A stretch of 64,000 nucleotides of DNA from Acidobacteriaceae bacterium (GCA_027449965.1 DAIDKP010000025.1:30874-94873), one strand, 5' to 3'. Shown: positions 17,426 to 27,341, numbered from the stretch's first letter. A program made the numbers and translations. Notes: generated by a model not told the origin, from the letters alone.

Positions 17426-17763
17426 CCCCTTTTCTTTCTACGCCCTCTGCTGCCGCAATGCCGTAACACTTTGTAACACGGCACCGATGAACCGCTTTAC
17501 ACTTCGTTACAATTCGTGACGTTTCGTGACCGCGCTCGCCATCTCCCAATGCTTCACTGAAAGTACTGGAAGTGTAGTTTTTTTCAGCGGGGAAGTTCGG
17601 CTTTCATCTTCTGTTTTGTTTCCGCACATCCGATCGCGAGTCTCATGTGCCCGTCCTTCCCTGATCTTTCTGCTCTGGCTCACCCTTGCGCGGGTGTGTT
17701 GCCCTGCTGGTGGATGCGCAATCGATGGGATCAAGTCGATCTGACTTCAATAGGAGAAACCAG
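17426..17763. other. Divergent regulatory region between response regulator and sigma factor
   Basis: 338 nt with no convincing gene. It holds the repeat array described separately and should carry promoters for both the two-component operon and the sigma gene. Around 17560-17600 there is an AT-richer stretch with a run of seven T's. Confidence 0.6.
17463..17530. promoter_or_regulatory. Tandem 10-bp repeats, putative response-regulator operator
   Basis: GTAAC-N5-GTAAC at 17463-17477 is close to the CpxR box spacing (GTAAA-N5-GTAAA). It is followed by three phased copies of TTCGTNAC at 17503-17510, 17513-17520 and 17523-17530, with a 10-bp period. Direct repeats one helical turn apart are the usual OmpR-family target. 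The array lies 38-105 nt upstream of the regulator ATG and about 235-300 nt upstream of the divergent sigma factor. Confidence 0.6.
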
Positions 17764-18357
17764 ATGAAATCTTCCCCCCACGAACTCATCGAAGCCTGTC
17801 GAAGAGGCGACAACACCGCATGGTCCGAGTTGCTCCGCGGCAGCCGCGGCCTGGTCTACTCCATCTGTGCGCAATACACCACCTCGCCCGAAGACGCCGA
17901 TGATCTCGTTCAGGAAGTGCTGCTCCGCATCTGGCAGCGCCTGGCAGACTACGACCCCTCACGCGGCGAACTCAAGGCATGGATCGGTACCCTCACGCGC
18001 AACCTGTGCGTGGATACCTGGCGACGCTCCTCGATGCAGCGCTCGACCGTCTCCCTCGACGCGCCTGTTCACGAGGACGAGCCGTCCATTAGCCAGCGCA
18101 TCGCCGATCCACACCCCTCCCCCGAGCAGGCTGCCGCACACGCCGAACTGCGCCAGATCGTCTCCCGGTCCATCCGTCACGTCGCGCCGGAGATGCAGAC
18201 CGTCGTCAGCATGCGCCTGCTCGACGAGTTGGAGAACGAAGAGATCTCCAACCGCCTTCGCATTCCAGCCGGAACCGTCAAATCCCGCATGAGCCGCGGG
18301 CGCTCTCAGCTCGCCGGTATGCTGCTGCCGGTGCGCGCAGCCCTCGGCGCCGCCTGA
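17764..18357 (+). CDS. ECF-type RNA polymerase sigma factor (sigma-70 family)
   Basis: 197 residues from the ATG at 17764, after AGGAGAAACC. Region 2 shows AWSELLRGSRGLVYSICAQY, then the typical EDADDLVQEVLLRIWQRLADYD and TLTRNLCVDTWRR. Region 4 shows SMRLLDELENEEISNRLRI with PAGTVKSRMSRGRSQLAGML. No anti-sigma factor gene is adjacent; the next gene is convergent. The divergent two-component operon shares its upstream region, so co-regulation is possible. Confidence 0.93.
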   Translation: MKSSPHELIEACRRGDNTAWSELLRGSRGLVYSICAQYTTSPEDADDLVQEVLLRIWQRLADYDPSRGELKAWIGTLTRNLCVDTWRRSSMQRSTVSLDAPVHEDEPSISQRIADPHPSPEQAAAHAELRQIVSRSIRHVAPEMQTVVSMRLLDELENEEISNRLRIPAGTVKSRMSRGRSQLAGMLLPVRAALGAA

Positions 18358-18430
18358 GCCCACCTCAACCAGAATCCGTGCCTCGCAAAATACGCTTCAC
18401 GCTCGGGCAGTACTGCTTTGGCTACAGCAC

Positions 18431-18461
18431 AAACGGGCTACGCGTAGTGCGTAGCCCGTTT
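18431..18461. terminator. Bidirectional intrinsic terminator
   Basis: A perfect 13-bp stem (AAACGGGCTACGC and complement) with a 5-nt loop, followed by a T-run. It lies between the convergent sigma factor and MBL-fold genes. Confidence 0.88.
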
Positions 18462-18479
18462 TCCCGTTCTCTTTCAGCT

Positions 18480-19580
18480 TTACTGCGCAGGATAGCGCTT
18501 CGTAACGCCCGTTCGCTGGTTCGTCACCGCAAAGCTTCCGTCACGCGACACCGTCAGATCGATCCTGTACCCGGCGTCCTTCGCCTGCGGATCCTTCGCG
18601 CGATCCAGATTCGCGATGTAGGCATCCGGCGCATTCCACTTCGCCCCACCCTCCATGGAGTAGTGCAGCTGCCACCAGTTCTCCAGCCCGGGATCAGACT
18701 TCAGCGTCCTGAACGTCGGCGTCGAACCACCCTTCAGCGCGCCATTGTCCATAATCGCAATTCTCGGATGCAGCGCGTCCACCAGCGCCGGGCTGGAGCT
18801 TGGATACCAGCCATGATGGCTGACCACCAGAATCTGCGCCGTTCCCAGCTTGTTTACCGGGCACATCAGCTCCACTTCCTTGTCGCTCGTCAGGTCGCCC
18901 AGGTCCACGATCCGCACCTTGCCAAACTGGAGCACCATCCCCAGCGACCGTGAGTTCTCCGTCTCATCATGCGGATACTTCGGCAGATTTGCACAATACG
19001 GATTCACCTGTCCCGCGCCCGGCAGCGGATGGTCGATCACCTTCCAGTCCGCCGTCACCGCCGTAGCCTCAAATCCCGGCACCGGCAGCTTCTCGCCCGG
19101 CTTCATCACCACACGCTTCACGTGATGCTCGTCCAGCGCCTTCAGATACGCGGCATAGTTTCCTGACACGTCCTGGGTCTGCTCCCGATACAGACCATGA
19201 TCCAGAAACTCGCCCACCGGAATCCGCGCCAGCAACTGCGGCACACCGCCCACGTGGTCATCGTGAAAGTGTGTAATCAGCACGGCGTCGATGCGCTTCA
19301 GCCCGGCCTGGTGCGCTGCGGCCACAATGCGATTCGCATCCCGGCCATCGTGATCTGCCCATCCCGTATCCACCAGCAGGCTGCTGCCCGTCGGCGAAAC
19401 AAACAGCGTCGATTGCCCACCCTCCACGTCCATGAAAAACACCCGCAGTTTGCCGCTGGCTTGTTTTGCACCCGATGCACTCTGTGCCACCGCACCCGTC
19501 ATCATGCACCCCAGCAGCGCCGCGCAGACCGCCGCAGCCCCCGGCATCCGACTCGCCCAACCCGAATGGCTCTTTGCCAT
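18480..19580 (-). CDS. Secreted MBL-fold metallo-hydrolase (ComEC beta-lactamase-domain type)
   Basis: 366 residues from the ATG at 19578-19580; GGGGAGG sits a proper distance upstream, whereas it is too close to the ATG six bases earlier. A signal peptide precedes GKLRVFFMDVEGGQSTLFV, the start of a ComEC-type metallo-beta-lactamase domain. Metal motifs are LITHFHDDHVGG (HxHxDH), an Asp in IVDLGDLT, and VVSHHGWYPSSSP. It is free-standing and lacks the ComEC membrane channel. A hydrolase acting in the periplasm on nucleotides or phosphoesters is plausible; the substrate is unknown. It is divergent from the GH20 gene. Confidence 0.85.
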   Translation of the reverse strand: MAKSHSGWASRMPGAAAVCAALLGCMMTGAVAQSASGAKQASGKLRVFFMDVEGGQSTLFVSPTGSSLLVDTGWADHDGRDANRIVAAAHQAGLKRIDAVLITHFHDDHVGGVPQLLARIPVGEFLDHGLYREQTQDVSGNYAAYLKALDEHHVKRVVMKPGEKLPVPGFEATAVTADWKVIDHPLPGAGQVNPYCANLPKYPHDETENSRSLGMVLQFGKVRIVDLGDLTSDKEVELMCPVNKLGTAQILVVSHHGWYPSSSPALVDALHPRIAIMDNGALKGGSTPTFRTLKSDPGLENWWQLHYSMEGGAKWNAPDAYIANLDRAKDPQAKDAGYRIDLTVSRDGSFAVTNQRTGVTKRYPAQ

Positions 19581-19766
19581 GCTCATCCTCCCCAGTCCTT
19601 TTGCGACAGCCTGCGCCGCTTCCGCCAGGCACACCGATTCTATCGCGCCGCGCAGCCGCCCAGCAGCCCACCCATCACGTCGCCCATCACGTTAAGATAC
19701 AGGCTGGGTTTCTGCAACCCTGCGCGCTCAACCGTGCAGTCGGTGCATCGTCTTCAGGAGTCAGCA

Positions 19767-21860
19767 ATGTCCCTCTCGCGTCGTCCTCTGCTTGCCCTCG
19801 CGCTTTGCGCATCCGCGATCACTCCTTCCTTTGCCCGCAACGCGCAGACACAAGCGCCCACTGCCACCGAAGCAGGCATTCCGCAGCCGGCCAGCGTTCA
19901 GCTTCAGCCCGGAACGATCCCGCCCGGAACGACCCAGCCCGGATTCCTGCTGCTCGATGGCCGCTTCCACGTCCAGCTCACCGGATACACCGAACCGCGC
20001 CTCGACCGCGCCCGCGATCGCTTCCTCGATCACCTCACCGCCCAAAGCGGCATTCTCTTCGGACTGGAGCCAACCGGCAACGCGCCCGCCCTCGTCATCC
20101 ACACCAACAAGCCCAGCGCCCCCGTGCAGAAGCTCGGCGAGGACGAGAGTTATCAGCTCATCGTCGATGCCCATGGCGCACAGATCACAGCCGCCAATCC
20201 ACTCGGTGCCATGCACGGTTTGCAGACCTTCCTTCAGATGGTCCAGAGCACGCCACAAGGCTTTGCCGTCCCCTTTGCCACCATCACCGATCAGCCGCGC
20301 TTTCCCTGGCGCGGACTCATGATCGACTGCTCGCGTCACTTCATCCCGCTGCCCGTCCTCCTGCGCGATCTCGATGCCATGGAAGCCGTCAAACTCAACG
20401 TCTTTCACTGGCATCTCTCCGACGATCAGGGATTCCGCGCCGAGAGCAAAGTCTTTCCGCTCCTGCAGGGCAAAGGCTCCAACGGCCAGTTCTACACGCA
20501 GGCCCAGATTCGCGAGGTCATCGCCTATGCTCGGGATCGCGGCATCCGCGTCGTGCCGGAGTTTGACATGCCCGCCCACGCCACAAGCTGGCTTGTCGGC
20601 TATCCCCAACTCGGCAGCGCAAAGGGGCCATACTCCATCGCCGACCGCTTCGGCGTCCTCGACGGTGCCATCGATCCCACGCGCGAAAGCACCTATCTCT
20701 TCCTCAACCGCTTCCTCGCCGAGATGACCGCGCTCTTTCCCGACGCCTACTTCCACATCGGCGGCGACGAGTGCAACGGCAAGGAGTGGGATGCCAACCC
20801 GCGCATCCAGCAGTTCATGCGTCTCCATCACATCAAGGACAATGCGGCGCTGCAGGCCTACTTCACCGCTCGCGTCGAAAAGCTGGTCGCAGCGCACGGC
20901 AAAATCGTCGAAGGCTGGGATGAAGTGCTCCAGCCTAACACGCCCAAACAGGTCGTCATCCAGTCCTGGCGCGGTCGTGAATCGCTGCTCCGCGCCGCAC
21001 AACAGGGCTATCGCGCGTTGCTCTCGACCGGCTACTATCTCGACCTCAATCAAAGCGCGGCCCAGCACTACAGCGTCGATCCCCTCGCCGGAATCGCCGA
21101 CAAGCTCACCGCCGCGCAACAGCACAATATTCTCGGTGGCGAAGCCGCCATGTGGACCGAGTACGTCGACGGCCAGACCATCGATTCGCGCCTCTGGCCC
21201 CGTCTGGCCGCCATCGCTGAGCGGCTCTGGTCCCCGGCAGACGTCACCGATATTCCCAGCATGTATCAGCGGCTCGACACCTTCCGCACACAACTCGCCG
21301 CCTGGGGCATCAACCCGCGCGCCACCACCGAAACCATGCTCGAAAGCATCTCCGGCGATCCCAACCCATCCGCGCTCCGCGTCCTCGCCTCCGCCGTCCA
21401 GCCGCCGCAGGGATATCAGCGCGGTGGCCTGCGACCTGCCTTCACCTACACGCCGCTCAATCATCTCGTCGATGCCATTCCGCCGGAGAGTGATGCAGCG
21501 CGGAAATTCCAGTCGCTCGCCACCGCCATCGCCGCCGGAGACGCAAACCCGGCGCAGTGGCAGCAGGCGCGCTCCATGCTCACGCAGTGGCGCGGAAACC
21601 AGCAACAACTGGCTCCCACGCTTGACCGCTCTCCGCTCACGGCTGAACTTGCACCCGTCTCCGCAACCCTCAGCCAAGTCGCCGCCATTGGCCTCGATGC
21701 CATGCTTGAGATCGAGAGCGGCCAGCACTCCAACGCCCAGATGACCACCGAGTGGCTCGCCGAGCTGAAAGCCGCCGAAACACCGCAGGCCGTGCTCATC
21801 CTGCCCATCGTCGCGCCCGTACGAGCACTCGTCCAGGCCGCTGCACAGCCGGCAAACTAG
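19767..21860 (+). CDS. Beta-N-acetylhexosaminidase, glycoside hydrolase family 20, secreted
   Basis: 697 residues from the ATG at 19767, preceded by CAGGAG, with a signal peptide (LLALALCASAITPSFA). A GH20b-like N-terminal domain leads into the barrel: FPWRGLMIDCSRHFIPL, KLNVFHWHLSDDQGFR, VVPEFDMPAHATSW, the catalytic Asp-Glu pair in YFHIGGDECNGKEW, and GGEAAMWTEYVD. A helical C-terminal extension of about 150 residues follows. It releases terminal GlcNAc/GalNAc from chitin- or peptidoglycan-derived oligomers or glycoconjugates outside the cytoplasm. A long open frame antisense to this gene is a composition artefact. Confidence 0.95.
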   Translation: MSLSRRPLLALALCASAITPSFARNAQTQAPTATEAGIPQPASVQLQPGTIPPGTTQPGFLLLDGRFHVQLTGYTEPRLDRARDRFLDHLTAQSGILFGLEPTGNAPALVIHTNKPSAPVQKLGEDESYQLIVDAHGAQITAANPLGAMHGLQTFLQMVQSTPQGFAVPFATITDQPRFPWRGLMIDCSRHFIPLPVLLRDLDAMEAVKLNVFHWHLSDDQGFRAESKVFPLLQGKGSNGQFYTQAQIREVIAYARDRGIRVVPEFDMPAHATSWLVGYPQLGSAKGPYSIADRFGVLDGAIDPTRESTYLFLNRFLAEMTALFPDAYFHIGGDECNGKEWDANPRIQQFMRLHHIKDNAALQAYFTARVEKLVAAHGKIVEGWDEVLQPNTPKQVVIQSWRGRESLLRAAQQGYRALLSTGYYLDLNQSAAQHYSVDPLAGIADKLTAAQQHNILGGEAAMWTEYVDGQTIDSRLWPRLAAIAERLWSPADVTDIPSMYQRLDTFRTQLAAWGINPRATTETMLESISGDPNPSALRVLASAVQPPQGYQRGGLRPAFTYTPLNHLVDAIPPESDAARKFQSLATAIAAGDANPAQWQQARSMLTQWRGNQQQLAPTLDRSPLTAELAPVSATLSQVAAIGLDAMLEIESGQHSNAQMTTEWLAELKAAETPQAVLILPIVAPVRALVQAAAQPAN

Positions 21861-21880
21861 GGCCTGTTCACCCCACCTGG

Positions 21881-21900
21881 AAGCGCTGGCTCCGGCGCTT
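21881..21900. terminator. Possible hairpin between convergent genes
   Basis: AAGCGC at 21881-21886 pairs with GCGCTT at 21895-21900, extendable by three pairs including one G-T wobble. It lacks a clear T-tract, so termination is only suggested by its position between converging stops. Confidence 0.35.
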
Positions 21901-21909
21901 GAAAACGGC

Positions 21910-22695
21910 TTATTGCGGTTGAGTTTGCGTCTGCGGCTCGGGCGCATTCGGCGGCCCGGTCTGCTGCGAGGCCGGCGGTGGTGGCGGCGGAGCGCCAATC
22001 GGATGCTTCGGCGGCGTCAATACAAATCCCTGCCGCACCAGCGCAAATCCCTCATGCGTCCACTCCGCCTGCAGCAGGTCGCTCGTCATGCTGCTGAAGA
22101 CTTCAATCACGCCATCATTCACCTTCACCGTAAAATGATGCACCGTGATCGCCTTCCCATTCAGCGTCCCCTGCATATCCGCGTCGGTGGCAATCTCCAT
22201 GGGCATCACTGAACCGGTCTGCTTGGGAATCATGGCCCATATCCGCGCGTTGTCATAGGCCGCGCCCAGCCTCAGCATCGCCGCCAACCCTGCCGGATCA
22301 AAGTCCGGCAGAAACACCGTCCGCGAGTGGAACGCGAGCGGCGTGTTGATCCGCTGCCCGTTGGCAAATATCTTCATCAGAAACTGCTGATTCGTCCGCT
22401 GCGCGCCCACCGTCACCGGTGTCCCGTTCACCTGGCCGTTCAGTTGCATCGTGTTCAGGTTCAGATGCGCGCCCAGGTATCCCGTCTCTGAAAAACTCAG
22501 GTTCAACCCGGTCATGTTGATCGACGCATTCGAGCTGATTCCATATCCCGCGCCGCTGCGCGTCCAGGTCATCGTCGCGCTTCCCACCGACTTCCCATTC
22601 TGGCTGATCAGAAACGTCTGTGCCGAGGCCGCGCCTGTCAGCCCCGCCATCCATCCCGCCATCCATCCCGCCATTGCCCACATTCGGAGTCTCAT
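21910..22695 (-). CDS. Secreted protein of unknown function, 261 aa
   Basis: The signal peptide contains a small tandem repeat (WMAGWMAG) encoded by a 12-bp DNA repeat near 22643-22674. The mature chain is beta-rich, with NGKSVGSATMTWTRSGAGYGI at its start, resembling periplasmic proteins with a DUF3108-like or lipoprotein-carrier-like sheet; the family is not certain. The C-terminus is a Pro/Gln-rich tail (PPPPPPASQQTG). There is no catalytic motif. It lies about 200 nt downstream of the superoxide dismutase gene on the same strand, beyond a strong hairpin. Confidence 0.72.
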   Translation of the reverse strand: MRLRMWAMAGWMAGWMAGLTGAASAQTFLISQNGKSVGSATMTWTRSGAGYGISSNASINMTGLNLSFSETGYLGAHLNLNTMQLNGQVNGTPVTVGAQRTNQQFLMKIFANGQRINTPLAFHSRTVFLPDFDPAGLAAMLRLGAAYDNARIWAMIPKQTGSVMPMEIATDADMQGTLNGKAITVHHFTVKVNDGVIEVFSSMTSDLLQAEWTHEGFALVRQGFVLTPPKHPIGAPPPPPPASQQTGPPNAPEPQTQTQPQ

Positions 22696-22837
22696 CGTTC
22701 ACTCTCCTGATCCTTCAGACCACATCCGCACAAAAGAGTTGCGCAACCACGCATCTTCCCTTGCCACAGACTCATGCGAGCACTGCGGAAATGGAAGTTC
22801 TCCACACACACAGCCGCCGCACCACGCCAGAAAGACA

Positions 22838-22873
22838 AATCGCAGAGTGACTCTTTTGAGCCACTCCGCGATT
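22838..22873 (-). terminator. Terminator-like hairpin after the superoxide dismutase gene
   Basis: A 12-bp arm (AATCGCAGAGTG) pairs with CACTCCGCGATT with one mismatch, and an inner CTC-TTTT-GAG closes the loop. It sits about 25 nt beyond the stop codon of the dismutase. The following bases are only moderately T-rich. Confidence 0.65.
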
Positions 22874-22897
22874 GTGTTTCTGCTTTTGTCCAGATGT

Positions 22898-23521
22898 CTA
22901 CTTCTTCGCTTTCTCAAAGCGCTTCGCCACTTCGTTCCAGTTCACGACGTTCCACCACGCCTCCAGATACTTCGGGCGCAGATTCTGGTACTTCAGATAG
23001 TAGGCGTGCTCCCAGACATCGTTGCCCATGATCGGGTAGTGGCCCTGGCTCAGCGGCGTATCCTGATTCGCCGTGCTCGTCACCTTCAGCTTGCCGTCCA
23101 CCAGAATCAGCCACGCCCATCCGGAGCCGAACTGCTTGGAACCCGCGTCGTTAAAGGCTTTTTGAAAGTCCTGGAAGCTGCCGAAATCCGCTGCGATCTT
23201 CGCCGCCAACTCGCCGGTCGGCTCGCCACCGACACCGGGCGCGCCCACCGGACCCATGATCGACCAGAACATCGTGTGATTCGAGTGGCCACCGCCGTTG
23301 TTGCGCACCGCGCCGCGAATCGCCTCCGGCACGGCGTTCAGATCGCTGATCAGATCGTCGACGCTCTTCGCCGCGAGGTCCGGATGGTTGGCTAGCGCCG
23401 CGTTCACGTTGTTGACGTAAGCCTGATGATGCTTGTCGTGATGGAAGTGCATCGTGTCGGCATCAATGAACGGCTCCAGCGCCGCGTAGTCGTAGGGAAG
23501 AGGTGCAAGTTCGTAAGCCAT
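22898..23521 (-). CDS. sodA: Superoxide dismutase (Mn/Fe family)
   Basis: 207 residues, the normal length. It converts superoxide to hydrogen peroxide and oxygen. Metal ligands are His in [13 protein letters not shown], His in [14 protein letters not shown], and the pair in [14 protein letters not shown]. The ANQDTPL stretch places the outer-sphere Gln in the C-terminal domain as in Mn-type enzymes, although metal use in this family is hard to predict. No export signal is seen, so it is cytoplasmic. Ribosome-binding site AAGGAG is upstream of the ATG. Confidence 0.95.
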   Translation of the reverse strand: MAYELAPLPYDYAALEPFIDADTMHFHHDKHHQAYVNNVNAALANHPDLAAKSVDDLISDLNAVPEAIRGAVRNNGGGHSNHTMFWSIMGPVGAPGVGGEPTGELAAKIAADFGSFQDFQKAFNDAGSKQFGSGWAWLILVDGKLKVTSTANQDTPLSQGHYPIMGNDVWEHAYYLKYQNLRPKYLEAWWNVVNWNEVAKRFEKAKK

Positions 23522-23601
23522 CGCTCATCGCTCCTTTTCTTCATTGTACGTCCGGCCCGAGCGAGCATCCCAGCCCTTGAGCCGACGCGCATTTCTCCGC
23601 A

Positions 23602-25239
23602 TCACGCCTGCTTTCGCCGCATCCGACGGTAGCGGCGAATCAGCGCGTTGGTCGAGCTGTCATGCCGGAGGTCCGGCTCGGTCGCGCTCTCCAGTTCCGG
23701 AATGATGCGGACGGCGAGCACTTTGCCGAGTTCCACGCCCCACTGGTCGAAGGAGTCAATCTGCCAGATGACGCCCTGGACGAAGACGCTGTGTTCGTAG
23801 AGCGCGACAAGCTGACCGAGAATCTCCGGCGTCATCTTTTCCGCCAGAATCACATTGCTGGGCCGGTTGCCCTCGAAGGTGCGATGCGGCACCAGCCAGT
23901 CAGCCGTCCCTTCGGCCTTCACCTGCTCCGGCGTCTTGCCAAAAGCCAGCGCCTCGGCCTGCGCAAAGATATTCGACATCAACAGGTCGTGGTGGTTGCC
24001 CAGCGGATTGAGCGAGTGGGCAAAGCCGATGAAGTCACAGGGAATCAGTCGTGTGCCCTGATGAATCAGCTGATAGAAACTGTGCTGCCCGTTCGTCCCC
24101 GGCTCGCCCCAGAAGATGGGGCAGGTCTGATAGTTGACATGGCGGCCATCGAGCGTGACGTGCTTGCCATTGGACTCCATCGTAAGCTGCTGGAGATAAG
24201 CCGGAAAGCGTTTCAGGTAATTGTCGTAGGGCAGAACGGCAACGGTCTCCGCACCGAAAAAACTCGTGTACCAGACCGTGAGCATGCCCATCAGGAAGGG
24301 AAGATTCTGCGCGAGTGGCGCTGTCCGAAAGTGCTCATCCATGGCGTGAAAACCGGCCAGCATGCGGCGGAAGTTTTCCGCGCCAATCGCGATCATCGTC
24401 GACAATCCAATCGCCGCATCCATCGAGTAGCGCCCGCCGACCCAGTCCCAGAAGCCAAACATATTCGCCGTGTCAATGCCAAACTTCGCCACTTCCTTCG
24501 CGTTGGTGGAGACCGCGACGAAGTGCTTTGCGACTGCCTCTGTCTGCTTCAGCTTGCCCAGCGCCCAAACGCGCGCCGAGTGCGCGTTGGTCATGGTCTC
24601 GAGCGTCGTGAAGGTCTTCGACGAAACAATGAACAGCGTCTCTTCGGGATCGAGGTCATGCACAGCCTCGGCAAAATCCGAGCCATCGACGTTCGAGACA
24701 AAACGCATGGTCAGCTCGCGCTCGGAGTAGTGACGCAGCGCTTCATACGCCATCACCGGCCCCAGGTCCGAGCCGCCAATGCCGATGTTGATGACGTTGC
24801 GAATGGGCTTGCCGGTGTAGCCGGTCCACGCGCCGCTGCGGATACTCTCGGCAAACGCGGCCATCTTGTCCAGCACGGCATGCACGTCGGGAACAACGTT
24901 TTTTCCGTCCACCTCGATGACCGCTTCGCGCGGGGCGCGCAGGGCCGTGTGCAGCACGGCGCGATTCTCCGTGACGTTGATCTTGTCGCCGCGGAACATT
25001 GCCGCGCGGCGATCTTCCAGGCCGGACTCAGCGGCAAGCGCCTGAAAGAGGCGCAGAGTCTCGTCGTCGATGCGATGTTTCGAGTAGTCAAGAAACAGTC
25101 CGCAGGCCTCAGCCGTCATGCGCTCGCCGCGTTGTGGGTCAGCGGCAAACATTTCGCGCAGATGCTTCGTCTGGATTGTTGCGGCGTGGGATTCGAGGGC
25201 CTTCCATGCGGTCATTTCGGTGAGCGGAGTCGGGGTCAT
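23602..25239 (-). CDS. pgi: Glucose-6-phosphate isomerase
   Basis: 545 residues, the size of the long (E. coli-like) PGI form. It interconverts glucose-6-phosphate and fructose-6-phosphate in glycolysis and gluconeogenesis. Motifs are [66 protein letters not shown] and the C-terminal [19 protein letters not shown]. The ATG at 25239 follows AGGAG. It is apparently monocistronic. Confidence 0.97.
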   Translation of the reverse strand: MTPTPLTEMTAWKALESHAATIQTKHLREMFAADPQRGERMTAEACGLFLDYSKHRIDDETLRLFQALAAESGLEDRRAAMFRGDKINVTENRAVLHTALRAPREAVIEVDGKNVVPDVHAVLDKMAAFAESIRSGAWTGYTGKPIRNVINIGIGGSDLGPVMAYEALRHYSERELTMRFVSNVDGSDFAEAVHDLDPEETLFIVSSKTFTTLETMTNAHSARVWALGKLKQTEAVAKHFVAVSTNAKEVAKFGIDTANMFGFWDWVGGRYSMDAAIGLSTMIAIGAENFRRMLAGFHAMDEHFRTAPLAQNLPFLMGMLTVWYTSFFGAETVAVLPYDNYLKRFPAYLQQLTMESNGKHVTLDGRHVNYQTCPIFWGEPGTNGQHSFYQLIHQGTRLIPCDFIGFAHSLNPLGNHHDLLMSNIFAQAEALAFGKTPEQVKAEGTADWLVPHRTFEGNRPSNVILAEKMTPEILGQLVALYEHSVFVQGVIWQIDSFDQWGVELGKVLAVRIIPELESATEPDLRHDSSTNALIRRYRRMRRKQA

Positions 25240-25553
25240 GCGTCATCTCCTAAGCTGTTTTTTCGGACTGTTTCCGAGGCTGTTGCTGCGCCGCATCTGA
25301 TTCCCGTGCTGGCGCAAGCAGCGCGATGCGATCGTGTCGAATCCACCAGGCAACTTGGATTATAGATGGCTGGCGTTATGGGCAGTGTTCGCAGAGCATG
25401 TTCCTGCATACCTCTATGAGTGTTCGAGTATCTCAAAGTTACAGCGTCCCAAAACAGAAATCCCGTCCGCAGCGCATGGCAGATTCGATGCCAGACGCTG
25501 CGACCGGGGTTGTTTCTGAGGTGCGTGAGCCGACGCGCGAAGGAATCCGCGCA
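25240..25553. other. Intergenic region, no gene seen
   Basis: 314 nt between pgi and the M28 peptidase gene, both on the minus strand. It should contain the pgi promoter. I find no credible coding frame and no strong hairpin after the peptidase stop. Confidence 0.5.
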
Positions 25554-27341
25554 CTATTTTTTGTCTGCCGACGGTGCTGGAGCAACCGCTCCGGGGTAGA
25601 TGCCCTCCAGCGGCTTGCGGTCCTGCTCAGTGGCCACGGGATCGGGCAGCGGCTTGCGCGGCAGCATCTGGTCGCGCATCGCAGCGTTGTAGACGAAGAT
25701 AGCCTCAACGGTGGCAATCTGCTTGAGGTCGGCAATCTGAAGACGCTCCACGGTATCCTCGTTCGAGTGGTGCGTGCGCGTCTCGTAGTCGAGCGGATCC
25801 TGTATGAACTGGAAGCCCGGAATCCCCACCGCGTCGAAGCTCAGGTGATCCGTTCCACCAGTGTTGCGATTGGTCACGGTGGTCACGCCCAGATCCTTGA
25901 GCGGCGCAATCCACTGCTCGAAAATCGGCGCAATCGCGGTGTCGCCCTGTGTGTAGATGCCGCGAATCTTTCCTGAGCCATTATCCACATTGAAGTAGCC
26001 GGAGATCAGCTTCTGTTCGGGCTTCACCTCCAGCGGTCCTGCAGCGCGGCGCATGAACTCCGGCAGCGCCAACTGATCGGGCGCCGTCGAGAGCTTGGCC
26101 GAGCCGAAGTGCTCCGTGCAGTAGCCTTTCGACCCGAAGATGCCCTGTTCTTCGCCGGTCCAGAGCGCGATGCGAATGGTGCGGCGCGGATGAACATGCA
26201 ACGCCATCAGAATGCGCATCACCTCCATGGCGACGACCGTGCCCGCGCCGTTGTCGGTCGCGCCGGTTCCGGCGGCCCAGCTATCCAGATGGCCGCCGAC
26301 CATCACGACCTGATCCTTCAGCGTGGGGTCGGTGCCGGGAATCTCGGCGATGGTGTCGTAGCCGTGCTCGTGCTCGCCGGTAAATTTCGTCTCGATGTCG
26401 ATCTGCACCTGCACCGGAACATGTGCCTGCGTCAGCCGATAGAGCCGCCCGTAGCTTTCAATCGCGGCGACAGCCACCGGCACCTTCACGCGATGATCGG
26501 CCTTGTACGGAGCCGTGCCGAGCGCCGCGCCGTTGTCGTCAAAGAACGTTCCGCCCGAACCGCCGCCGTCCTCGGCATCGCGGCTGGGCACGATGACCGC
26601 GGCAGCTTTTTCGTCCGCAAAAAACTGCGCCAGCTTGTCGATCAGCTTGCGCCGCTCCATATAAGCAGCCAGCCGCTGCCGCATGGCCGGAGGAATGCCG
26701 CCACCGGCGCTGTCGGTGATGGGAAACTTCGCGATCTCCTGAAGCTGCTGCTCGGTGTAGCGCTCAAAGAGCGCCTTGTCCACGGGCGGCGTCGCACGCA
26801 TCGGCCCGTAGAGCACGATCTTGCCCGCGAGCTTGCCCTTGTAGGTGTCAAAATCCTTTTCGCTCTGGATATTCACCCACACCACGTCGCCGGTCACCGC
26901 ACCCGGCGTCGAAGGCGACCATGGCGTTGCCTGCAGGATGAGCACAGCCGTATCCGGCGCGGTCATGCGCGCCCAGGTGTTGAGCTGCTGCCAGCCCATG
27001 CCAAACTCGCCCCAGTCGTCCAGATGCGCGTTGCTCAGGCCAATCTTCGTCAGCGTATCGCGCGTCCACGCATTGGCCTTCGCCAGATTCGGCGAGCCGG
27101 TCAGCCGCGGCCCAATGCCATCCATCAGCGCGTAGGCGAAGTCCATCACATGGGAGTTGTTCAGGCCCTCGTTGCGAATCTGCTGGTACATCCCGAGATC
27201 GAGCGTCTCTGTTGTGGGCTGCTTTTCCGCATACGGATCGGCCCCCTGAGCGCGGGCAGCCGGAACGGCGCTCCAGCAAAGCAAAGCCGCAGCCATGGCA
27301 GCTATAGCGGCGATCATCCTCTGGTCAAATCGAAAATTCAT
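25554..27341 (-). CDS. Secreted M28-family metallopeptidase with PA-type insert
   Basis: 595 residues with an N-terminal signal peptide (AAIAAMAAALLCWSAVPAARA). The catalytic domain carries VVMVGGHLDSWAAGTGATDNGAG (the His-x-Asp and bridging Asp of M28 co-catalytic zinc peptidases), ALWTGEEQGIFGSKGY (catalytic Glu pair) and a later metal His in HHSNEDTVERLQ. A PA-like domain occurs between residues 130 and 300 (GKIVLYGPM). It is expected to be an exported aminopeptidase or carboxypeptidase. It lies 84 nt downstream of gcvPB on the same strand, but functional linkage is not obvious. Confidence 0.92.
   Translation of the reverse strand: MNFRFDQRMIAAIAAMAAALLCWSAVPAARAQGADPYAEKQPTTETLDLGMYQQIRNEGLNNSHVMDFAYALMDGIGPRLTGSPNLAKANAWTRDTLTKIGLSNAHLDDWGEFGMGWQQLNTWARMTAPDTAVLILQATPWSPSTPGAVTGDVVWVNIQSEKDFDTYKGKLAGKIVLYGPMRATPPVDKALFERYTEQQLQEIAKFPITDSAGGGIPPAMRQRLAAYMERRKLIDKLAQFFADEKAAAVIVPSRDAEDGGGSGGTFFDDNGAALGTAPYKADHRVKVPVAVAAIESYGRLYRLTQAHVPVQVQIDIETKFTGEHEHGYDTIAEIPGTDPTLKDQVVMVGGHLDSWAAGTGATDNGAGTVVAMEVMRILMALHVHPRRTIRIALWTGEEQGIFGSKGYCTEHFGSAKLSTAPDQLALPEFMRRAAGPLEVKPEQKLISGYFNVDNGSGKIRGIYTQGDTAIAPIFEQWIAPLKDLGVTTVTNRNTGGTDHLSFDAVGIPGFQFIQDPLDYETRTHHSNEDTVERLQIADLKQIATVEAIFVYNAAMRDQMLPRKPLPDPVATEQDRKPLEGIYPGAVAPAPSADKK

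Noticed and set aside
19761..21998. 745-residue minus-strand open frame
   Set aside because: It is antisense to the GH20 gene, has no domain or signal peptide, and arises from high GC at third positions; the sense protein has all catalytic motifs.
23662..25365. 567-residue plus-strand frame antisense to pgi
   Set aside because: pgi on the minus strand is full length with all motifs; the antisense frame is Arg/His/Leu-rich noise.
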